64,000 bases of DNA, taken from assembly GCA_004565275.1 (NCBI GenBank), contig SDOX01000016.1, positions 969,352 to 1,033,351 of the forward strand, in the 5' to 3' direction. The position numbers and the translations under genes are program-made. Shown here in pieces: positions 55,501-64,000 of this stretch. The notes beneath the pieces were generated by a model, which searched no databases, was not told the DNA's origin, and saw only the letters and a list, made by a program, of their open reading frames with translations. Every line of letters begins with the position of its first letter. The stretch's first letter is position 1. The DNA comes from Nannochloropsis salina CCMP1776 (lineage: Eukaryota; Sar; Eustigmatophyceae; Eustigmatales; Monodopsidaceae).

Positions 55501-58500
55501 TTGAGATTTTCACACGACCAACTTTTACGGGTACGAAAAAGAAGTAGTAGGACAGTTTACATGAATAGTCAGGATGAAGAATCACTCAGAATCAAACATT
55601 ATCATCCTCTTATCGTACAGATCTCACCTTTCTGCGCGATTTTTTCCGGAAGGACCTGGCATTGGACGCTTCGGCCGATACTAAGCGCTCCATTCTTTCT
55701 TCTTTCGTCTTCGAGATCATTCCTTCACCACATTACTCCTCGCAGCTCAAAATTCTCACTCTGCGCCATCTCATCCTGCCTTTATTGGCAGCGACTTTCG
55801 AGAGTCCAGCGATCGCCAATGGTGAAGTCGTGGAGAGCGCGGTGATAGATGGCCTGATTCAACATGCTTTTCACCCCATCCATTTCGATGCCTCTCTCGG
55901 GGGGATGAAGGAGCATACATTCAAGGAGGGATCGCCTTTGCTCTATAGTAACGGGTTGCTTGTCGAGCTTCACAAGCTCGCCACGTTGCTGATTGAATAC
56001 ATGGGACGGTACGCCAGTAGATGGAGCAAGAAAGGGGCATGATTAGTCAGACCGTTTCAACATGCTCATTTACTTCTATACTCCTTCTTATCTGTATGTC
56101 TAGGGAATTCATGGGTCACAAGAAGGAAATGTTGAAATTCGCTTGGTCATTCCTGAAACGTGAGGACGACTCGCTGCTCCGTCATTGGGCCTACATTCAC
56201 GTTTGTCGTCTTATTCAGGTACGTGGGTCTGCGAAATTGTTACCTTGAAGCGACGACCTCATGAACTGATTCACTCTTTTATCTTTTCTTAAATTATAGG
56301 TTTACGAAATTCTGCCCCCCCTCATCCTGCAAGTATACCTCTTTCTGCTGAAAGCCTACCAGCAAGATACGCGCGAGCTTGTTCGCACGGCTCTTGAGAT
56401 TCTCGTCCCTGCGCTTCCTCGTCGGCTACCTCTACCTGATTATCAAAAGGCGGTGCGGTATACGAAACGGTACGTTTTCAAAACAACTTCATTTGCATCA
56501 ATCATTTCTTTCTCAGTCGACATCGCGCTTGCCTTGTCTGTATCGCAAACGCCCTTATCTTCGCCCTGACCCCTTCTGTTTTGCCCTCCTTTCTTTTGCA
56601 GTGCCCTTTTTGAGGATGGCCTTCACACCTTTCAAATGGCGCATCTCGCTCATGTTCTGGTCCAGCATCCTCCGCTCTTCTATCCTTACCGCTCGTCTTT
56701 TGTGCCTCCGCTGATCACGTGCGTGCAGAAGCTTTCCCAGCCCTCCGTAATAACCACCGATGTTCGGCAGCTTGGCGTAGCTCTTTCTGACCTTCTCATC
56801 GCCTGGGAAATACATCGACGAGAGCGTGTGGCCGCAGCAGTGGCAACATCGGGGGCAGGCGTAGCGACAGGAACAACTGTTACGAAGGGAGCCGGTGTGG
56901 GAGTGGGTAACAAGCGTCCTGCAAGTAGCGATATGGACGTCTCATCTCCCGTCGCGGAAGGTGCTGGGGGCGAGAGCAATAAACGTGGCAAAGCAGATAG
57001 CGGCTCACCCTTTTCTCCTGCGGTCTCTTCTCCAGCAGCAGCGCCTGTTCCGCCGTCTTCGACTACATCTGCGGGTTCGTCGTCCTCGGGTGTATCAACG
57101 ACAACCACGAGTCATGATGACGACAGTGTACCCGTCTTTGGTCACGTTACGCAGATGGAAGCTGTTCTGAACTTCCTTATCAAGAATGCTATTGCGACGG
57201 CGGATTCTCGCGATCCGCAGAGCGCTAGAGTCTCCGCCCGCTCTTTGCACTACATCGGCTCTGCCTTGTCACTCTGGGCGTGCCCTGAGCTTCGTCTTCC
57301 ATACCTTGAACGCGTCCTCAGCTCAATGCCGGAGACGATTCCATCCACCTCAGCCCCCGCCTCATCTGGAGTGGCGCAACAGGGTGGTAAAGAAATCACT
57401 CCCCAAATCCTCATCTGCGTGCTTGACATCTTGCTCGCTGTGCTTGAACACGGTCCTCAACCTGCCCCTTTTGTCTCTCAAAATGTTGGCCGTGTCGCAC
57501 ACTTTTTGGTACCATGCTTTAATGCTTGCTCTGGAGAGTCCGAGATTCGAAAGCGTCTCACTCGTGTTCTCGCTCTGATCACGAAGTGGTGGCCTCCACA
57601 TGATCCATCCCCGGAATTTTTAGAGCCGGGAAGCGGTGGACTACCGGGAGTCAGCTTTTACGTGCGGATGAAAACGATCATGGAGAAGAAGGTCTATCAA
57701 GCGATAGAGACTGACAGTGCAGGAGGCAACAAAACTGGAGGCCTGGGTCCGCAGCAGCAACAGCAACAGCAACAACAGCAGCAACAGAAGGACACGGGTC
57801 GCTGTTCCGCTTTTCCCATCGTGCAGATTCTAGGCACCATTGTCAAACAAGCCTCGGCTTCAGCTGTAACCAAGATTTCAAGTGATGGTGGGATAGCCGA
57901 GAAAGGGAGCGGTACAGTCGCGCCCTCTGCGGTCCCGAATATCAATCAAGCTGTCCTTGAACCGTACTGTTCTATGTTGCTCAAGCTTGCAACTCATCTC
58001 ACGCGGCATCACACGGCAAATGCCCTGATGAATGCTCGGCCGGGGATAGCACAGCTTCAGTTCATGGCAACACCAACAATGGCGATACTCGACGAAGCGC
58101 TCTCGACAGCCACATCTACCGCAACAACGGTTTCAACCGCTAGCAGTAGTGGAAATGCATCGCCTTCTTCCGGTGCTTCTTCGGTAATGAAGCCCCCGGA
58201 TGAGGCCATTCAAACCCTGATCCGTTGTATTCAGCTCACCGGACGATGCATAGGTGCCAATCCGATGAAATTGGCGGACCAACGGAAGGCGCTTTTGGCT
58301 GTAATGGGTGCTTGCTTGGATAAGTCAGATTCTATACCGCTTCTTCTTGCTATCTACCATCTTGTCGCAGAATGGACCTTGGGATACTCTCTCCGCACTA
58401 TTGTAGAACAAGAGGATAATGACGATAGGGCAGCGGATAAGGAGAAAGTGGAAGATGAAATATATGAGGAAGAGCTTGATGTGAATTTGCGGGCAGTCCT

Positions 58501-61500
58501 ACAGCAAAAGGAGAAAGCTGCGCTTCTGGCGAAAATGAGCTTGGCCCTGGAGCGGTCGCCAGAGGTGGTCTCTCAGCCCTTGCACGCCCTTCATCATCGG
58601 TTTGTCCTTCTGTTTCTCCAACAGCAGCAGCAGCAGGCGCAGCCTAATGTTGCACCGGCGCCCTTGCGAACTGAGGTCGTTGATTCTGCAGGACTGACAG
58701 GAGCTAGTCCATCTGTAGCATTTGCAGCTGCGGCTCCTGCCGACATGGATGTTGAGACAATAGCTGCCACAAAGACGCAGGGTGCCGTGTCGACCATCTC
58801 GCCCTCTCCTGCAACGGATCAAAATGGAGAGGCAGGCGCCACCGAAATTTCCAGTACCTCGTTACCAGCCGCACCTGGTGCTCTCCCTGCTGCCACAGTC
58901 CATTTCTCTTCAGCTACTCCTTCATCTGTTCCTGTTGCACCTGCCAAGCTGCCCGCTGGCCCTGTTCCACAGTGGGTGACGCAGGCAACGGCGCGATCAG
59001 TCACCGCTGGGCTAATAACTGTCGATTATAGACTCCGAGAGCAATACACGAGGATGTTTTATGATTCTCATATTGGAATGCAGGAAGGAGGAGTGAGTAC
59101 ACACCCTGGCGAGAGACTCACTCATCTTCTTTGCAAAGCTGAATGGGACGTCGTGGGTGGACGCTACTGGATTGTGGTCTTGGTAGATTTGTTGCTCAGA
59201 GCATTGTCCCCAAATAGTGCATCTCTGCAGCCTGTGAACCCCTCCCTGATTTTGGCAAGGCCTTGCCTGGCAGCTGCAGAAGGCGGCACACGGACGTCCT
59301 CCGACGTCGTCAGATTTTATCTTGAAACGCAAGGGGAGCTGAAGACCTCAAAGGAGGGTCTTGGGCCATCTATTATTGCCGCTCTTCGCCTGTTGTTGCA
59401 TGCGGATCTGACGGTTGTGCGAGGATTGTGGATTCCGTTGCTACGCAACGCCTGGAAAGCTTTGAAGCCTGTATCCTCCCCTCCATCGGCGACAAGTACC
59501 GACGCACCCTCTATGCCAGTGTCTCCTTCCTCAGATCCTGGCACGCCAGATGAAAGTTTTAATGCCCTTCAAAATGAACTTGTGCCCGGTATGGTTTCTG
59601 TCCTGACTCGTGGCTCTCACAGGCAGGCCCTTGTGCTCCCGTCCTATCACCTTTCTCCGGTGCAACACCAGATAAATACCGTACAGGGACTCCTTCAAGG
59701 TTTTCTTTCCCTAAGACCCATGCCCAACTTGCCACCCGATTTGTTGGGTGCCCTTGCAGTGAACTATAACGCGTGGACTACTGTCTTGCCTTTGATAGAA
59801 CATCAAGTTACCTCTGTAATTGGATCGGCGGAGAAACAGCCTTGGATACAGGTCTTATCGACTATCTACTACATGATGGGCGAGCACGACCTCCGGGCGG
59901 CGATGCGAAAAAGGTTTTGTGCCTTACCTGAAAGCAAGTATGCTTTGTCCTTGGAAATGTACGGAAAAGTGCTGGAGGCTCAGCAAGCCTTTTACGAGCT
60001 TATTCAGCGGGACGCTCTCGGAGGGCGTGGAGGAGGCGCAGGTGGAGGTGTTGGAGGGACGACAAGCTTTCGGGGCTTAGCACAGTTTGAGTTAGAGCTT
60101 TGGGAGGAAAGGTGGATAGAATGCAGCAAGCAACTTAGTCAATGGCCGACGCTGGGTGAATTTGCTGCTTCGACAAAGCATCCGGAGCTAGCCCTGGAGT
60201 GTGCATGGAAAAGTGCGGATTGGGAAAGTGTTCGATCGCTTCTACAAAGCAACCAACTGATCCTCCAGCAAGAAACTGGGAGCCCTGCGCATCGTGTGCA
60301 TGAAGCGCGCCTGGCCGTGGCAGATGGAAGACCTCCTGTAGACATTGACCGGTCAATCGGACAAGCGTTCCAATTGGCACTAAGCAAATGGCAGCTGCTT
60401 CCTCGTGTCTACCAAGGCTGCCCATCGCACAAGCCTTTACTTCACGTCATGCATCAACTCCACGAAATCAAGGAATCTGTTACCATTATGGATGATGCGG
60501 CAATGAAAAGGACTCCCGGCGTTGTTCGAGATGGAGGGAGTGGAGGAGGATTAGGAGGACCTTCGCCAGGCGCTGCCTCAGCTACGGCGACACATCTGCA
60601 CAACTTGGTACGTTTTTGGCGGGATCGACTTCCGAATACATGGGATCCACTCAATGAGTGGGATGACGTTCTGTACTGGCGGCTGCAAGTGTTCCAAAAG
60701 GTTCAAGAGAGGAGGCTGGCAGCTGCTGGTGGAGACTTGGCTGCTGCTGCGGCCATGAATTCCTCGGGAGCAGGAATGGGACCTCCTGATCCCTCACGGC
60801 TGGCGCCAGAATTTCAAGACACTGCCTGGACGATGGTGACCCTCGCCAAAGGTGCGCGGAAACAAGAATTGAATGACGTGGCCCTGAACGTACTCTGCCG
60901 CATCCCCATGGCCACCATGGCCGTGTCGGATGCGTACGGCAAGCTCCGAGAGCAGGTGATGATTTGTTACCACGCTCTGCGTGCGGTGGGGTCTCTGGGC
61001 TCCATGGCATCAGATTATCTTTCTGGAATTCTCCCTGCTGCTGTCTCAAATGCCGGCCTGGGCAGCGTTCCTTTGACGCCGTCCAAGCTGGGACAGGCGG
61101 GGTTGAACATTATCAACCACACGAATATCGAATACTTCGGAGACGAGCAGACGGCGGAACTCTTCCGCCTGAAAGGTCTATTACTGGGTGCGGCAGACCT
61201 GCGAGCCGATGCGAATCAAGCTTTTAGCCACGCCGTGCAAGTGTGTGAAAAGTATGGGAAGGCTTGGTTGGCTTGGGGACGGTATTCAGATGAAATGTTT
61301 GAGAAAGAAACGGCGCAACGGCTCTTAGCCTTGAATGCGATGGCGTGCTACTTGGAGGCGATCCATCACAATGCATTAGGGGCCCGTTTGCTCTTGTCTC
61401 GGGTACTTCAAATGCTTCTGATCGACGAAGAATCCGCAGCGCTTGTCCTGGATCGACACGGAAGAAGGCTGCCGGACTGGATATGGGTGCCCTGGATTCC

Positions 61501-64000
61501 TACACTTATCGCCTTCCTCACCCGCCCTGGCGCTCAAGTCGTGAAGGGTATTCTCAAGCAGGTGACCAACAGCTATCCACAGGCAGTGTACTGCACGATT
61601 CGCGCGTATTTTATCGAACGGCGGGACTTGCAAAGCTCTCTTTTACCGCCCTCCACCACGCAGTCAACGACCTCTGTCACATCTTCTGCACCAGCAGCAA
61701 GCACAAGAAGTGGCACAGTTTCTTCCGGTGACGCTGGCGTGGCAAGCAATACTGAAAAAGCTGTGGTTGCTCCTTCCATCGCCAATGGTGCCGCCACCAC
61801 CGATGATCAGAAACTTCCACAAAGCTCGACTGCTCTTGCAGGTCTGCCACCGCAGCTCGCGGCATGTGTAGACTTAGCCACGGGAACCTTGACTCAGCCT
61901 GTGATCCTACGCTATTCAAGTCAGCCTGGACCTCTCGCACCACCTCAACAGCAGCCTGGAACATCTTTAGTCGGACAAACTGTAAAAGTGGAGGCGGGTC
62001 GTCCTGTGGCTGAAGTTCGTGGGGCGTTGGACAAGGGTGCTATTCTACTCAACTTGCCGCCACCTTCTGTGCCTGGTGCATCTGAATCAGCAGCTGGTGG
62101 GGGTGTGAGCGGAGGAGCAACCCCGGCTTCGGTACAGGAGGTTGGTGCCTTCCAGCATGCGGAGGAAGTAGTTAACCAATTTCGGAAATCCCATCCCAGC
62201 TTGGCCCACGACATGGAATTAATGCTGGAAGAGATTATTGTGCGTTTTCGCCCCAAGCAAGAAGAAGAGCTGCTGGGTACATTACATACATTGCTGCGGC
62301 GATGTTTCCAGTCTATTTACATGCACTTGGACGATCCCATGCCTCATAGTCTTCGTGAAACTCTTCTGCGAGTTTCCAAGAAATTTTTCCGCTCCTCGGG
62401 TCCTAATCCACCTCTAACCAGTCCATCGTCGCCTGTGCTGGCTGAAAATAGCGTCAGCGCAAAAAAGGCCGCTTTTGTCAAAACCTTCAAGGACGCATTC
62501 GAGAAAGACTTCATGCTTGTTCCTCCATTCGCCCCGGCGCCGCCAGCAGAAGGTCAGCCCGCATCAGTAGAACCGATGTCGCTGCATCGAGTTATCTTGA
62601 CGCTTCGAAAATGGAAACAACTCCTGCTTTACTGCATTTTGAAAGACCAGCATACAGCGGGAGGAACTTCACCTGTGGAGCAGCCTCTCGCCCTTTACCA
62701 ATGCAGTCCACACCTCGCCACCATGCGCTACGAGATACCACCCTTCATTCTCCGAACTTCGGCATTGTCGACTTTAGGCTTGAGTAGCAGCAGCGGAGGT
62801 GGAGGTGGAAACTCGGCTGCTGAAGCGGCCATGAAAATGGGCCTGTCAGGAAGCCCTGCAGCAACGACGACACCGGTGGAGATTCCTGGACAATATGCGA
62901 CCTGTCCCGGGCAACCATTCCCAGACATGCATGCAAAGCTCTTGGGATTTGATCCCAAGGTGGAGGTATTTTATCGGAATCACGCATTCCATCGTCGACT
63001 CTGTTTGTTAGGCAGTGACGGACGGAAATACTACTTCGTGGCGCAAGGTGCTACTCCTTACACGACTCGTTCTGATGAACGCATGATGCAATTGTATTGG
63101 CTGCTGAATCGGCTGCTCGAAAAATCCAACATGGCTCAGCGCCGGTCTATCGCTGTGAGTATCCCTGTAGTAGTACCTATCACTCCACGGCTGCGTCTGA
63201 TGGAAGATCATCGTTTATTTACCTCTTTGGGAGAGGTTTATGAGGCGGAACGTCATGCCAAAGGCCTAGACCCAGATGGTCCGGTGATGCTACGACGAGA
63301 GAGAGGCTCCGTCGCTATTTCATTGGCCAAGCAGGAGGTGGATGCCGAAGTTGCTGCAGAGCAAGCTCGACATACGATAGCTGTTCAAGTGGCGATAAAT
63401 GCAGGGCAGCCCGCTCCACCGCCTCCGGTGGCTCAGTCGTCAGCTTATCAGGCCAAGATTGAGAAATACTTGCGCCGGGAACGCTTGGCCGTGTTCCAAG
63501 AAGTGACGCGTCCTGGAGGACTCGTTTCGAAGCAGATTCTTACGCAATTTGTGCATTCCACACTTGGCGGCGAACCTGAAGCTATCTGGTCCTGGAAGCA
63601 TACCTTTGCCCAACAACTGGCCGTGTCGAGTCTGCTTTGCTTTGCTTTGAGTTGTGGAGAGCGCACACCGGGCCGCCTTATTTTCCATAAACTCAACGCT
63701 ACAATCCAGTCAGCTGATTTGCGGCCCGGATATGGCATTCGAGGCTATCTAGAGAGCAATGAAGAAGTTCCTTTCCGCCTGTCTCCAAATCTGATGGCTG
63801 TCTTCTCCCCGTTTCTCGTCGATGGTGTCTTTGTCCCGACGATGGCGGCGGTCGCCCAGGCTATGACACAGAAGCGAGAGTTAATTCAACCCTTTTTACA
63901 TCTAATGCTGAAGGACGATATTTTAGCGTGGAATATGTCAAAAGCGACGATGCCTCGCGAGGCCGTATTAGATCAAAAGAAAATGGAGAGTGTTCTTGTC
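43503..64000 (+). CDS. TRRAP: TRRAP/Tra1, giant HEAT-FAT pseudokinase (partial at right edge)
   Basis: TRRAP/Tra1 is the activator-binding scaffold shared by SAGA and NuA4 acetyltransferase complexes. The start ATG at 43503 opens a Pro/Ser-rich N-terminus. About 40 exons follow, including 43503-43794, 43872-43952, 44094-44196, 44401-44532, 44618-44704, 44793-45002, 45155-45283, 49246-49320 (SKPELAHIGLRTLEFWVDNL), 49679-49749 (GKLGGRNRSFL) and 51057-51488. The last exon begins at 56602 and stays open to the edge. HEAT-like helices fill the first part. FAT repeats follow (for example QFELELWEERWIECSKQL, CEKYGKAWLAWGRYSDEMF). The PIKK-like region starts near 62880 with VEIPGQY. It is a pseudokinase: the catalytic loop reads CGERTPGRLIFHKLN instead of GDRHxxN, and the DFG position reads ADL. 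The text matches TRRAP in PFRLSPNL and DDILAWN. Exon joins near 52570-52900 could not be settled. Poly-Gln and Ala/Ser-rich linkers occur in the last exon. Confidence 0.95.
56602..64000 (+). other. Very long terminal exon of TRRAP (at least 7.4 kb)
   Basis: After the acceptor TTTTGCAG at 56594-56601 one frame stays open to the end of the window, from ALFEDGLHTFQMAHLAHVL through the FAT and pseudokinase regions. This contrasts with exons of about 50-500 bp in the preceding 13 kb of the same gene. Confidence 0.9.
57752..57787 (+). repeat. CAG/CAA repeat coding twelve glutamines in TRRAP
   Basis: Mixed CAG and CAA codons give an uninterrupted run of twelve Gln. A second, shorter Gln run lies at 58618-58635. 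Both fall in predicted linker sequence. Confidence 0.9.

Noticed and set aside
1-64000. Transposon, retroelement, viral, CRISPR, tRNA or rRNA content
   Set aside because: No reverse transcriptase, integrase, transposase, capsid or RNA-gene signature was recognised by eye on either strand; a profile search would be needed to exclude short remnants.

Overview
The window is nuclear DNA from a eukaryote. Genes are split by short GT-AG introns (about 60-270 bp), and CCCT/GGGA simple repeats sit in introns and even in exons. The best guess is a photosynthetic stramenopile, most likely a eustigmatophyte of the Nannochloropsis/Microchloropsis kind. The main support is a NusG-type protein whose first exon encodes a signal peptide with a Phe-containing cleavage motif (STAF), the kind of bipartite signal used for import into a secondary plastid. 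Compact spacing and CCCT-rich introns fit. No database search was possible, so the organism is an inference.

Left part (1-16.3 kb): the 5' part of a SIN3 corepressor gene on the minus strand (runs off the left edge); a possible small secreted protein (minus); a PQBP1-type splicing protein with two WW domains (minus); a 14-exon TBL1/TBLR1 LisH-WD40 corepressor subunit (plus); a multi-pass membrane protein (plus, 5' end unresolved); and an intronless class I PLP aminotransferase (minus).

Middle (17-36 kb): a 4,484-residue VPS13-type lipid-transfer protein encoded by a single uninterrupted 13.5 kb exon, with a FYVE-like zinc finger and PDZ-like segments inserted; an Erv1/ALR sulfhydryl oxidase on the opposite strand; and the predicted plastid NusG-like protein with a C-terminal SAP motif.

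Right part (36-64 kb): a 3.4 kb tandem duplication carrying two paralogous secreted Thr/Pro-repeat proteins, nearly identical over the last 1.0 kb but diverged on both sides, which suggests gene conversion; an unrecognised AT-rich open region on the minus strand; and TRRAP/Tra1, a giant HEAT/FAT pseudokinase of SAGA/NuA4, with about 40 small exons followed by one exon of at least 7.4 kb that runs off the right edge.

Three genes (SIN3, TBL1, TRRAP) encode large scaffolds of histone deacetylase or acetyltransferase complexes. No operon-like organisation is expected or seen. No tRNA, rRNA, CRISPR, viral or transposon protein was recognised.
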